DNA of 64,000 nt from Caproiciproducens sp. NJN-50 (GCF_004103755.1 NZ_CP035283.1:310001-374000); one strand, 5' to 3'. Shown: positions 53,962 through 62,747, numbered from the stretch's first letter. Numbers and translations: made by a program. Notes: generated by a model not told the origin, from the letters alone.

Positions 53962-54624
53962 ATGTGCAATCTTGATATTGAATGTTTCCACAACGCAAAG
54001 ACTCCAATTTTACTAAAGGTTGATGGCGTTCCCATCAACCTTCAAACCAATAACACGAAGTCCGCTACCTGTTTGATGCTGGAGAATGGCGATCATAAAA
54101 TAACGATCACAAAGGATTCTTTTATCCTTCATTGGTATTGGTGGCTTAATATATTAAATTTAGTTTACATTTTTATACATCTAAAGAATATGACAAAGGG
54201 AAATTTGGGATATGATGATGATTTTGCTTCTTGCACAATCAACTTCGTCGTAAACAATGATAAGGGCGCGAGTTTGAAAGCCGAGCTATTCCTGTGCGAA
54301 TATGATAAAGGTGGAAAAAAAGGAAATTATTACGAATGGGGAAACATTAAAGGTCATAACATCAAAATCAAAAATGTTTGTGTCAACGAGATGAAAAAAG
54401 CACTGATCAGTCGATGGCGCATAGCGAAAGGGTTTCCATTTATCTTTTACTGCATCTTAGTTTATGTCATCTTTGCAATCAAGATTGCAAACAAAGAACT
54501 GACCTTTGACGTGCAAACTCTTATCTTTCTTCTGGCTTCTGCTGCCTATTCAATTTTCACTGTTATTTCGGTCTTTAGGAAAAAGAGTGTAGGAACTAAT
54601 TTGAAAAATTCCCATCATCGTTAA
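53962..54624 (+). CDS. Probable membrane immunity protein 2
   Basis: 220 residues from ATG 53962, behind CGAGGTAAAG, with the same spacing as copy 1. HWYWWLNILNLVYIFIHL, GYDDDFASC and FYCILVYVIFAIKIA match its partner, while the N-terminal quarter differs more (PINLQTNNTKSATC versus MVEFKDDKKSKSF). It belongs with the orphan toxin cassette 2. Divergent alleles side by side fit diversifying toxin/immunity pairs. Confidence 0.7.
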   Translation: MCNLDIECFHNAKTPILLKVDGVPINLQTNNTKSATCLMLENGDHKITITKDSFILHWYWWLNILNLVYIFIHLKNMTKGNLGYDDDFASCTINFVVNNDKGASLKAELFLCEYDKGGKKGNYYEWGNIKGHNIKIKNVCVNEMKKALISRWRIAKGFPFIFYCILVYVIFAIKIANKELTFDVQTLIFLLASAAYSIFTVISVFRKKSVGTNLKNSHHR

Positions 54625-54854
54625 TGCCTATATGGATAATAGGCAATATGGAAAGGGCGGTTGAAATTAAAGTCTCAGTCGCCTGTGATCGTACTGTTAT
54701 TTAAACAGTCCTGTCTGGACCTTGGGGTTTATTTGGGGTTTATGCCTGCAAAAACCGGCCTTTGACTACCAAAGCTGGCGAAATAAAAATTGCAAAAAAC
54801 TGCATAACACCGCCATTTGTTAACGTTCACCACATTGTACTGAAATAGAATTTT

Positions 54855-54886
54855 CGGTTTCAAGTGTCCTGTCACCCACACCATGC
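54855..54886 (+). other. Degenerate tRNA-Leu 3' end, probable second attachment site
   Basis: CGGTTTCAAGTGTCCTGTCA continues CCCACACCATGC. Compared with 25683-25712, all but three bases match, plus a two-base insertion; even the ATGC beyond CCA is kept. The rest of a tRNA is not present. It likely marks the right end of the island, mutated since integration. Confidence 0.6.
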
Positions 54887-54914
54887 GTAATGATCCTCGA
54901 GTGGTCATAACGAC

Positions 54915-54947
54915 AAAAGCAGGCTGATGATATGTCAGTCTGCTTTT
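54915..54947 (+). terminator. Hairpin with T-run
   Basis: AAAAGCAG-G-CTGA (54915-54927) pairs with TCAG-T-CTGCTTTT (54935-54947). It could terminate in either direction. Confidence 0.6.
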
Positions 54948-55014
54948 GCGTTGTAGCTTTAGCGAATAACAACTGCCAGCTATGCTGTGAGCATAAAAAA
55001 TCTTTAGATGCAAG

Positions 55015-55079
55015 AAAATCTCCTTTTGTTAGAATAGATGCAGGTCTGCCAACCGCATGAAAGAACAAAAGGAGGTTTT
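55015..55079. repeat. 16-bp inverted repeat, long loop
   Basis: AAAATCTCCTTTTGTT (55015-55030) pairs with AACAAAAGGAGGTTTT (55064-55079), 15 of 16 positions. The 33-base loop has CAGGTCTG. May be an RNA hairpin or element end. Confidence 0.6.
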
Positions 55080-55390
55080 GTGGGACGCTTGCCTGTAATA
55101 TGCCTTTTCAGGGGCTTGTGCATACCGCGCGTTCAACGCGTGGTTTTGATTAAGCACAATAATCCACCAGTAAAAGAAATTTAGATTACATTATCATGAT
55201 CTGAGTTTTTATATGATTTGAATCACGGTCCCTCGTTGTGCATTCGCGACATAAATCAAAGGAGGAATTAGGCGAATGTCACAACCAACCTCTGGGGTAT
55301 ACCATTAAAATAATATACCTTGTCACGAAGAAAAAGTCTATACTTTCTTGAAAAAATCTCTATAATTTAAGTTGCGAAGGGGGCTATTGA

Positions 55391-57451
55391 ATGTTCAATC
55401 AAAGTGAAGCCGAAGAGCAGCGTTATCTTGAAATGATACTAATTAAGCTTAGAAAAGCGTTTCAAGATATAGATGATAAGATTACAAACCAGGCTCACGA
55501 AATCCGTGAAAAGAAAAAATATATCTGGGAAAATCTTTCCCAGCTTGACTCAGTGGAAAAAGCGGACAACCGGATTGCTGTGAATAACGCGATCACTTTC
55601 GGTGAAAACGCGATTCTACAAAGGCAAAAACTCTCCAAGCTGATCGACTCGCCCTACTTCGGAAGGGTCGATTTTATCAGGGATGGAAAAAACAATGAAA
55701 ACACTTTTTATATCGGGATTCATAACTTTGCGGAAGAAAGCGGAAATAAAATATTGATTTATGATTGGCGGGCCCCAGTTTCCAGCTTGTTCTACGACTT
55801 TGAGGCCGGACCCGCCTATTATATAGCGCCGGCAGGGAAAATGGAGGGGAGAATCACTCTAAAACGGCAGTATAAAGTCAAAGGCGGCCAGATGGAATAC
55901 ATGATCGAAAGTTCCCTCAATATCGACGACGAGGTTCTGCAAAAAGAATTGAGCCAGACCTCCAGCGAACATATGAAAAATATCGTTGCAACCATTCAAA
56001 GGGAGCAAAACGCCATTATCCGGAATGAACAGTCGAGGGTATTGATCATACAGGGTGTGGCGGGCTCCGGCAAAACCTCCATCGCCCTGCATCGGGTGGC
56101 CTTCCTGCTTTATCGCTTTAAAGACACGCTGACTTCAAAAGACATACTGATTATTTCTCCGAACAAAGTTTTCGGTGATTATATCTCCAATGTCCTGCCG
56201 GAACTTGGAGAGGAAGAAATCGCCGATATCGGATTCGAAGAAATCGCGGGTAAGGAGATCACAGGCAGGATAAAATTTCAGACTTTTGAAGAGCAAGTAT
56301 CCGACTTAGTTGATAACCCTGACAAAGAACTGATTGGTCGCATCCAGTATAAAGCGTCGGCAGATTTCGTGAATTCGCTCAAATCCTTTTTGGGACATGC
56401 GGATACAGAATACTTCCGTCCAACCGACCTCAATATCGGCTCGATTGCCGTCGGTAAAGAAGAGCTGCAAAAAGGCTATGAAGCGATGAAGAGGCTGCCG
56501 GTCAGGCAGCGCCTCGAAAAAATGGCTGCTAATATTATCACCAGAAGCAAAAATGAGATGGGAAAGAAAATCAAAGCGGCAACCACGATACAGGTGAAAG
56601 CGGCTATCATGAAAATGTTTGAATTTCAGGATACGCTGTCTCTCTATTGTCATTTCTTCCATACGATCGAAAAGCCGGGGCTTTTTCAGTTTAAGCGAAA
56701 AAACACTTTGGAATTTGCCGACGTCTTTCCTTATGTTTATGTAAAAATATTCTTTGAGGGGGCCGAAGGGGATTACCGGCGAATCAAGCATGTATTGATT
56801 GATGAAATGCAGGATTATACGCCAATACAATACGAAGTCCTGGCGAAACTGTACCACTGCAAAATGACGATTTTGGGTGATGCCAGCCAGTCGGTCAATC
56901 CTTATAGTTCGTCGACGATGGAAGCAATCAGGAGCATTTACCAAGATGCCGATTGTGTGGAGCTCTGTAAGAGCTACCGCTCCACGACCGAGATCATGAA
57001 TTTTGCTCAAAAGCTGAAGCGGAACGATCAATTGATCTCTATCGAGCGGCACGGGGAAGAACCGACTGTCGGGAAATGTTCCTCCGCGGATACCCAATTT
57101 CGCCAGCTTAAAAAGAAAATTTCACAATTTGCCGGGTCCAATTACCAGTCCCTGGGGATCATCTGCAAGACGCAAAAACAGGCGGCTGAGCTATACGGAC
57201 AGATTAAGGATCAATTTCCCAAAGTCAGTTTATTGAGTTTCAGCAGCACGGAGTTTCAGGACGGTGTGACAGTGACAACGGCCCACATGGCGAAAGGTTT
57301 GGAATTCGATCAGGTAATCGTCCCATTCGCAGATGCTTTCACCTATCGGACGGAAATGGATCGGAGCATGCTGTATATTGCCTGCACCCGGGCAATGCAT
57401 AAGCTGGACCTGACATATTTTGGCGACCTTTCGCCGTATTTAAAAGGGTAA
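55391..57451 (+). CDS. helD: RNA polymerase recycling motor ATPase HelD
   Basis: 686 residues, GGGGG nine bases upstream. The N-terminal helical arm (residues 1-75, EAEEQRYLEMILIKLRKAFQD) enters the polymerase secondary channel in known HelD; then comes the SF1 core: VAGSGKTSIALHRVAFLLYRF near residue 225 (Walker A), LIDEMQDYTPIQYEVL near 470 and TTAHMAKGLEFDQVIVP (motif V). Fits UvrD-like class II HelD, which pulls stalled RNA polymerase off DNA. Somewhat shorter than the Bacillus protein. Chromosomal; monocistronic. Confidence 0.9.
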   Translation: MFNQSEAEEQRYLEMILIKLRKAFQDIDDKITNQAHEIREKKKYIWENLSQLDSVEKADNRIAVNNAITFGENAILQRQKLSKLIDSPYFGRVDFIRDGKNNENTFYIGIHNFAEESGNKILIYDWRAPVSSLFYDFEAGPAYYIAPAGKMEGRITLKRQYKVKGGQMEYMIESSLNIDDEVLQKELSQTSSEHMKNIVATIQREQNAIIRNEQSRVLIIQGVAGSGKTSIALHRVAFLLYRFKDTLTSKDILIISPNKVFGDYISNVLPELGEEEIADIGFEEIAGKEITGRIKFQTFEEQVSDLVDNPDKELIGRIQYKASADFVNSLKSFLGHADTEYFRPTDLNIGSIAVGKEELQKGYEAMKRLPVRQRLEKMAANIITRSKNEMGKKIKAATTIQVKAAIMKMFEFQDTLSLYCHFFHTIEKPGLFQFKRKNTLEFADVFPYVYVKIFFEGAEGDYRRIKHVLIDEMQDYTPIQYEVLAKLYHCKMTILGDASQSVNPYSSSTMEAIRSIYQDADCVELCKSYRSTTEIMNFAQKLKRNDQLISIERHGEEPTVGKCSSADTQFRQLKKKISQFAGSNYQSLGIICKTQKQAAELYGQIKDQFPKVSLLSFSSTEFQDGVTVTTAHMAKGLEFDQVIVPFADAFTYRTEMDRSMLYIACTRAMHKLDLTYFGDLSPYLKG

Positions 57452-57732
57452 GGCTTTTGCTTTTAATAGGGCTTCAAGCTCAGAGTCCGCTCTGAACTTC
57501 GTATTGGGCCGCAAACTGTATCCGGAAGGGGAGAATGAATTTCGCGTGCAGTCTAAGCGCAAACTGCACGGTGTGTATTCAAGGGGACCGCCAGCCGCCG
57601 CGTAACATTGATGTGATACCAAACCGCGATTTGCTCTGCCGCAGTCAAAAGATGGCAGGCCGTCATCGGCAATTAGATGCCGGAAAATAGCAAGGAGGTC
57701 CGGCCAAAATGCTGGCCGAACCTCCGAACTGC
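57452..57732. other. Gap without a gene
   Basis: About 280 bases. A leftward frame of 60 codons (57440-57622) has no ribosome site and shows no family. No repeat or RNA gene noticed. Confidence 0.4.
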
Positions 57733-57763
57733 GTGAAAAAATACGGCTCCGAAGAGCGTATTT
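57733..57763 (-). terminator. Terminator of the zinc-ribbon gene (minus strand)
   Basis: Read leftward, AATAC-GCTC-TTCG-GAGC-x-GTATT is followed by TTTTTC (one bulge). Seven bases past the gene's stop. Confidence 0.7.
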
Positions 57764-57769
57764 GGGGCT

Positions 57770-58042
57770 TTACCGCCGCTTTGAGAAGCAGTCGCTGCAA
57801 TAAACCGGACGGCCTGAAGACGGCTGAAACGGTACTTTGCAGGGCTTTCCGCAAGAAGCGCAGACCGCGTCATACATTTCGCGCCGGGAATGCCCGGAAT
57901 TTTTACGGGCATCGCGGCAGGATTTACACCTTTGCGGTTCGTTCGTGAATCCCTTTTCTTCGAAGAAATCCTGCTCGCTTGCAGTGAATACAAATTCTTG
58001 GCCGCAGTCTTTACAGATTAGCGTTTTGTCCTGATGATTCAA
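57770..58042 (-). CDS. Zinc-ribbon protein with two CxxC pairs (CxxC-x17-CxxC type), 90 aa
   Basis: Start TTG 58042, with GAGGAATG upstream. TLICKDCGQEFVFTASEQDF then QRCKSCRDAR forms a first zinc site, and DAVCASCGKPCKV then RPVYCSDCFSKRR a second. This is the two-ribbon protein common in Firmicutes (zf-trcl plus CxxC-x-CxxC). Role unknown, probably nucleic-acid or ribosome linked. Separate transcription unit. Confidence 0.75.
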   Translation of the reverse strand: MNHQDKTLICKDCGQEFVFTASEQDFFEEKGFTNEPQRCKSCRDARKNSGHSRREMYDAVCASCGKPCKVPFQPSSGRPVYCSDCFSKRR

Positions 58043-58060
58043 TTGGCATTCCTCGTTTTA

Positions 58061-58091
58061 AAAAAATATGCCCGACTACACTGGTCAGGCA
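58061..58091 (-). terminator. Terminator of yibE/F (minus strand)
   Basis: Read leftward, TGCCTGAC-...-GTCGGGCA (58069-58091) is followed by TATTTTTTT. Confidence 0.75.
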
Positions 58092-58216
58092 CTTACACTC
58101 AGTATAGATGAAGCAAAGATAATTGTCAAATGTTTTTTATGAGGTCTTTAAATTTCCGCGCAGCGCGACCGCAGGGAATGATTGCTGCCGGATCACATGG
58201 AAGAATCGTAATATCT

Positions 58217-59449
58217 TCATAACCCGTCCGGCTCCCCGCGGTCCCGGCCTTTTCCGAGAAGAGGGAGCAGCTTTGCGGAGAGCAGGGAGACGAGCGGCGC
58301 CGTCAGGACCACGGCGGTGCTTCCGGTCAGCGCCTGCAAAATCTCCGCTGTGATCGAATTGGAATTCATCACCTGAAAATACGGCATGTTGTAGGTGTAG
58401 ATCTGGACCAGCATAACCAGGGAGGAGCCCGTGAACGCGAGGATCAGCGTGTTGGCCATGGTGCCCAGCATGTCCCGGCCCACATTCATGCCGGAGGCGA
58501 AAAGGGCCTTTCCGTCGGCCTGAGGGTCCCTCGCATGGATTTCGTTGACGGCGGCGGCCACCGAGATCGCGATGTCCATCACCGCCCCGAGCGATGAGAT
58601 CAGCACGGCGGCGAAGAACAGGCTGCCCACCTTCAGCCCGCTGTGGGAGGAGATTGCCAGAAGCGAGTCCGTGTCCGCGAACGTGTATCCGGAAGTCCGC
58701 GTCAGCATGCCGAACAGGGCTTCGATCCCGGAAGCGGCGGCCACGCCGCCCACCGTGCCGAGGATGGCGACCAGGCTTTTCCACTCGAAGCCTCCCACCA
58801 GAAAGAGTGTGACGCAGGCCGTGACGGCGGCGAAGATCAGCGCCGCGGCCGCGGGCGCCACGCCGATATAAAGCAGCGGAATAAAAACAAAGACCGTGCT
58901 TGTTACCGTAAACCCGATGGCGAGGACGGACTTGAACCCGCTTCTGCCGCCCGCCCAGCACAGAAGCAGGACGAAAATGCCCGCCAGGAGATAGAGGAAA
59001 GGCGTCCTGTCCGGAGAATTGACATTGACGTTGATGGTTTTTCCGTCGCCGGTTTCACTGACGGATACAATGACGGTCTGGCCGGGTTTCACGTAATAGT
59101 TCGTGTCGTAATTCAGATTGTTGATGACTGGAAAAGTGCTGCCTTTGCGGCCGCCGGTCAGAAGCCGCACTGTGATGTTCTGCGAACCGATCAGCAGACC
59201 GGGATGCTTCTCATCCTTTTTGGCTTCTTCGGACTCCACGGAGACCACTTTCGCTTTCTCGAACGAGATCTTGTCGTTGCCGGACAGGCTGTAAGGGTCG
59301 TAATAGGCCTGGTGCCGGCTCGCGGCGTATGCGACGAAAAGATAGGCGCACAGCAGAAGCAGTGAGGCCCCCGCTTTCCAAAAATTTTTGATCGGAATGT
59401 TCGGCACGCCGGTTTTCCCCCCTTGCTTTAATAAAGAGGACAACCCCAT
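58217..59449 (-). CDS. YibE/F family membrane protein
   Basis: 410 residues. One N-terminal helix (ASLLLLCAYLFVAYAASR), an extracytoplasmic OB-like domain (about 55-145, ITVRLLTGGRKGSTFPV), then seven or so membrane helices: LLAGIFVLLLCWAGGR, LAIGFTVTSTVFVFIPLLYIG, ISSLGAVMDIAISVAAA, with the family motif DPQADGKALFASGMNVGRDMLGTMANTLILAF. Typical length. Possible transporter; substrate unknown. A nucleobase or nucleotide link is not shown here. Confidence 0.9.
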   Translation of the reverse strand: MGLSSLLKQGGKTGVPNIPIKNFWKAGASLLLLCAYLFVAYAASRHQAYYDPYSLSGNDKISFEKAKVVSVESEEAKKDEKHPGLLIGSQNITVRLLTGGRKGSTFPVINNLNYDTNYYVKPGQTVIVSVSETGDGKTINVNVNSPDRTPFLYLLAGIFVLLLCWAGGRSGFKSVLAIGFTVTSTVFVFIPLLYIGVAPAAAALIFAAVTACVTLFLVGGFEWKSLVAILGTVGGVAAASGIEALFGMLTRTSGYTFADTDSLLAISSHSGLKVGSLFFAAVLISSLGAVMDIAISVAAAVNEIHARDPQADGKALFASGMNVGRDMLGTMANTLILAFTGSSLVMLVQIYTYNMPYFQVMNSNSITAEILQALTGSTAVVLTAPLVSLLSAKLLPLLGKGRDRGEPDGL

Positions 59450-59487
59450 TGCACGGATTGGTGTAATGAGGCTGTCCGAAAAGATGC

Positions 59488-59505
59488 CCGCCTCGTTTTA
59501 CGGGC
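59488..59505 (-). terminator. Weak terminator after the phosphatase gene (minus strand)
   Basis: Read leftward, GCCCGTAAAACGAGGCGGGC then ATCTTTT. Short arms (5-6 bp). Confidence 0.4.
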
Positions 59506-59514
59506 CTTGAAGCG

Positions 59515-61095
59515 TCAGCCGCGGGCCGCTTTTTTCCGGAGAATCATGACGGCGCTGAGGAGCGCGGCCAGCAGGGCGACGGCGGCAATTGCGAAGACGG
59601 CGCTGTCGCTGCCTTTCCTGTCGCCGGTTTTCGGATTGGAAGCTGTTCCGGCCGGCTTGACGGAGGCCGCCGCCGGAGCCGCCGCTGATTTCGTGATCGT
59701 GTAGGTGTCGATCGGCGTATCGGAGCTTGTGGCGTAGGTCGAAAGTGAGATCGCGCCGTCCGTCACGCTGACGTAAGTGTAGGTCGGCACGTTGTTCTGC
59801 CAGCCGAACGCGCTGAAGGAGTGGTCGGCGGTCGTGTTGTATTTGTAGTATTTGCTGCCGCTGCCGGAGTCGAGGGTGAAGTAGACGGTGCCTTTGGGAT
59901 TGGTCACCTTGTTGGTCTTGACCGTATTCACGGGGGAACCGCCGTACATCTGGAACGAGCGGGTATAGTAGTGGTCGTGGCCGTTCAGCACAACGTCGAC
60001 CGCGTATTTATCCATCAGCTTTGTCCAGTTGTTGCGCATGAACATGACGTCGTCGTCGGAGCTGGTCGCCCCGTCGTGGTTCGCCTCGCTGTAGGGGGCC
60101 TGATGGAACGAGACGATCTTCCATTTCGCGTTCTGGTTGGCGCTGATCGCCTGCTTCATAAACGCATCGTGCGCGGAGACATCATAGAAATTGTTGCCTT
60201 CCAGAACCATGAACAGGGTGCTGCCGTACCGGAACCAGTAGTCGCCGTTGTTGTCCGGGACATTGTTGGTCTGGGTCTGCCCGAGCGTCGAAAGGTTGGG
60301 CTGGTTGTAATGGAAGCTGTAATACCTGCCCATCTGGAAATCATGGTTTCCGGAATACGCCGCGAGAAGGTGCGTCTGAAGGTAATTGACAGATGATTCC
60401 GGGTTGAAAAACGCTTTATACTCCTGCTGCTGGGTATAAAGATGGTCGTAGTCGTTCACCTGGTCGCCCATGGAGAACAGGAAGTTGACGTTCGGGAATT
60501 TCGAATAGACTTTATTCAGCGTGTTTGCCCATCCGGCCTGGTCGTTGGCGAGATTTCCGCTCGCGCCGACCTGCGGGTCGCCGAACGCCGCGAAGGAAAA
60601 TCCCTTTGCCGTGCTCTTTGTTTGGAATGTATAAACGGGGCTCCATGTCGTCCCGTCCCCCACGCGGTACGAATAGGAGGTGTCCGGCGCAAGGCTCCCG
60701 ACCGTCACCTGGCTGGAATATTCATCAGTCAGGGCGGCGCCGCCGGCGTCTGTGAAGGAACTGACCGGATGGTCGGTGTTGCCGGGATTGTCCAGAACGC
60801 CTTCGGTGGCTGTCACCAGTTTCGTCGACGCCTGTTTGGCGGCATTGGCTGGAAAGCTGCCGCCCTTTACATCTCCGGTTTTGGCGATCTGAAGCTCGCC
60901 GGCGGCGGAACTGCCGCTGATCCAGCAGAAACGGGTTTCCGAATCGCTGCTGCCGACCCCGACGGTGATGTTGTAGGGCGAACCGCCCGCCTCTGCGGCG
61001 TGCGCGGCGGTGCCCTGCGCGACGGTGCCGCACAGGACCGCCAAAGAGCACAGGGCCGCCGCCATGGCCCGAATCGTTTTTTTGTTCGTAGGCAT
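59515..61095 (-). CDS. Secreted purple-acid-phosphatase-like metallophosphoesterase with sorting signal
   Basis: 526 residues; GGAGG nine bases upstream. Signal peptide (RAMAAALCSLAVLCGTVAQG), N-terminal fibronectin-like PAP domain (residues 40-150, VTVGSLAPDTSYSYRVGD), then the calcineurin-like core: FGDPQ, MGDQVNDYDHL, YSGNHDFQ and NGHDHYYTRS, the metal-binding set. The end is SNPKTGDRKGSD, a hydrophobic helix and RKKAARG: a sorting signal with NPKTG in place of LPxTG. It probably releases phosphate from organic esters at the cell surface. The sortase starts divergently next door. Confidence 0.9.
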   Translation of the reverse strand: MPTNKKTIRAMAAALCSLAVLCGTVAQGTAAHAAEAGGSPYNITVGVGSSDSETRFCWISGSSAAGELQIAKTGDVKGGSFPANAAKQASTKLVTATEGVLDNPGNTDHPVSSFTDAGGAALTDEYSSQVTVGSLAPDTSYSYRVGDGTTWSPVYTFQTKSTAKGFSFAAFGDPQVGASGNLANDQAGWANTLNKVYSKFPNVNFLFSMGDQVNDYDHLYTQQQEYKAFFNPESSVNYLQTHLLAAYSGNHDFQMGRYYSFHYNQPNLSTLGQTQTNNVPDNNGDYWFRYGSTLFMVLEGNNFYDVSAHDAFMKQAISANQNAKWKIVSFHQAPYSEANHDGATSSDDDVMFMRNNWTKLMDKYAVDVVLNGHDHYYTRSFQMYGGSPVNTVKTNKVTNPKGTVYFTLDSGSGSKYYKYNTTADHSFSAFGWQNNVPTYTYVSVTDGAISLSTYATSSDTPIDTYTITKSAAAPAAASVKPAGTASNPKTGDRKGSDSAVFAIAAVALLAALLSAVMILRKKAARG

Positions 61096-61358
61096 GGAAA
61101 TTTACCTCCTCATATTTCAGACATTTTTATTGTCGATAAAATTGTACCGTATCTTCATTCTTGGAAAGTTATGCCGGTGTTAAAGCCGGTTTAATATTTG
61201 AGGAAGGAGCGTTTTTCCGCTTTTTCAGTAAAAAGAAGTCTGCCCCGGATGTTTTTCGGAATCCGCCGGTCCGGTCATTTAACCGGATTTTAAACAAACA
61301 GCGTTTGATCGCCGCGCCATGCCGTGCTACGATAAAGATTACGGAAGGGTGGGAGTCG

Positions 61359-62387
61359 ATGAAAATAAGATCACCAAAGTTTTCCCGGCGCTTCCGGCGC
61401 ATCGGAAGCGCCGTCCGGCGGGGAGCGGACCGGCTGAAAAGAGAGGCGTTCCGGAGAACTGCCCTGTTAAAGGAAGCGGCTTTTCGGAAAACCGTCCTTC
61501 TGAAAGAGGCGTCTTTCCGGCAAAATGCCTGGCATGCCGTCTTTTTCCTCAGCCTGTGCGCGTTTGCCGTTTGCTGCGGCATTCTGTTCCACCGCCTGTA
61601 CACCCTGCCGAAACAGTCGGATGAGGGGCTGGCAAAGGCCCGGTCGCTCTATCGCGGCGCTTCCTCGTCGGTGCCGCAGAGTTCCTCCTCTGCTTCCTTT
61701 TCTTCCGCGCCGGAGGAGAAAAAGCTTTCTTTTTCCGAGCTTCAGGCGGCGAACCGGGATGTGAAAGGTTGGATCACGATCCCCGGCACGGCTATTGACG
61801 ACCCGGTGCTTTGCCCTCCGAAGGACCGGCCGGATTATTACCTGACGCACGACTGGGAGGGCAATGAGACGAAATACGGAAGCATTTTTCTGTATTCAGG
61901 TTCTACAAGTCAAAAGAACATCATCCTTTACGGGCACAGCATGAAAGACGGAAGAATGTTCGCGCCTCTGCTGGATTACCAGGAACCTCGCTTTTATGAC
62001 CTGCATCCCGTGATTCAGTTCCGCCTTGGGAACGATACGGCCGCCTGGAAGATCTTCGCGGTCATCAAGGTCAATACGGACCCTTCGCAGGGAGAGCCGT
62101 TCGATTACCAAAAAACCAAATTTGCTTCCCCGAAAGATTTTTCGGACTTTCTCGGCCGGGTGCGGATCCGCTCCGTGCTCAACATCCCCGTTGATCTGAA
62201 AACATCGGACACCCTTTTGACCCTTTCCACCTGCTCGTATGAGTTCGACGGATTTCGCACCGTGATTTTTGCAAGGCGGCTCCGGCGGGGGGAGAATGCG
62301 TCCGTGGACACGCCGAAGGTTTCCGAAAACGCCGGCGCGCTCTATCCGGATTGCTGGTACGCAAAATTCGGCGGAAAAAGGCCGTAA
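61359..62387 (+). CDS. srtB: Class B sortase
   Basis: 342 residues from ATG 61359 (GGTGGGAG five bases upstream; the frame is open to 61161 but without a site). A long Arg-rich cytoplasmic N-terminus contains an 11-residue repeat (EAFRRTALLKE, AAFRKTVLLKE, ASFRQ), then one membrane helix (VFFLSLCAFAVCCGILF) and a Ser-rich linker. Catalytic domain: PVLCPPKDRPDYYLTHDWEG, His in ILYGHSMKDGRMFAPL, Cys in LLTLSTCSYEFDGF and Arg in VIFARR. It cuts NPxTG/N-type motifs and links proteins to the wall. Confidence 0.9.
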   Translation: MKIRSPKFSRRFRRIGSAVRRGADRLKREAFRRTALLKEAAFRKTVLLKEASFRQNAWHAVFFLSLCAFAVCCGILFHRLYTLPKQSDEGLAKARSLYRGASSSVPQSSSSASFSSAPEEKKLSFSELQAANRDVKGWITIPGTAIDDPVLCPPKDRPDYYLTHDWEGNETKYGSIFLYSGSTSQKNIILYGHSMKDGRMFAPLLDYQEPRFYDLHPVIQFRLGNDTAAWKIFAVIKVNTDPSQGEPFDYQKTKFASPKDFSDFLGRVRIRSVLNIPVDLKTSDTLLTLSTCSYEFDGFRTVIFARRLRRGENASVDTPKVSENAGALYPDCWYAKFGGKRP

Positions 62388-62550
62388 ACATTTTGCCGCT
62401 GATACCGGCGTTTATTCCCGAAAAGGGAAGGTTTCTCTTTTCAGATAAAATCAGGAAAAATAAATATTGCAATTAATGATTGATAACGCGGGAGCGGCAT
62501 GCTATAATCGTTACGTTGCAAAGTTCAGGCTCATAATTGAATATTGAAAT
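62388..62550. other. Gap upstream of the riboswitch
   Basis: About 160 bases with no gene. It carries CTATAATCG (about 62500-62508), a likely promoter -10 for the purine operon, with TTGATAA-like words upstream. No clear terminator for the sortase. Confidence 0.4.
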
Positions 62551-62622
62551 ACTCCATATAAGTCCACAGATACGGTGTGGACGTTTCTATGTGGCAACCG
62601 TAAATTGCCTACGCTATGGTGT
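62551..62622 (+). promoter_or_regulatory. Purine (guanine-type) riboswitch aptamer
   Basis: P1 halves ACTCCATA (62551-62558) and TATGGTGT-type (62614-62622). P2 is GTCCACA/TGTGGAC with loop GATACGG. Then the conserved GTTTCTA core and P3 GGCAA/TTGCC with loop CCGTAAA. The two loops GATACGG and CCGTAAA pair in the kissing pattern. After P3 the core reads CGCTATGG; the C there corresponds to C74, so guanine/hypoxanthine rather than adenine. Confidence 0.85.
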
Positions 62623-62691
62623 TCTTATTTGTCGTCGGACAGGGCAGCCGAAGAAAGGTCGCTCTGTCGGCTTTTGTCATTTTGTCTGCAG

Positions 62692-62727
62692 GCAGGCTGG
62701 GAACACCGTTCCCGGTCTGCTTTTTTA
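62692..62727 (+). terminator. Riboswitch expression platform terminator
   Basis: GCAGGCTGGGAAC (62692-62704) pairs with GTTCCCGGTCTGC (62708-62720), then TTTTTT. A second, weaker hairpin GACAGGGC/GCTCTGTC lies at 62636-62668. Ligand should favour termination, shutting off the operon when guanine is plentiful. Confidence 0.8.
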
Positions 62728-62747
62728 TTTTTACAGGGGGCTGGAAG

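Larger units (their letters stand above)
54625..55390. other. Gene-poor island boundary region
   Basis: About 765 bases without a convincing gene. It holds a degenerate tRNA-like att repeat, two long inverted repeats (listed) and, just before 55391, a perfect TATAAT (about 55360) that likely belongs to the helD promoter. The leftward frame at 54729-55013 crosses the repeats and reads as low-quality sequence. This is where the island appears to end. Confidence 0.5.

Noticed and set aside
58137..58961. Leftward 274-codon Arg/Gly/His-rich frame under yibE/F
   Set aside because: Composition of a GC-rich shadow frame; the overlapping YibE/F frame has clear family motifs.
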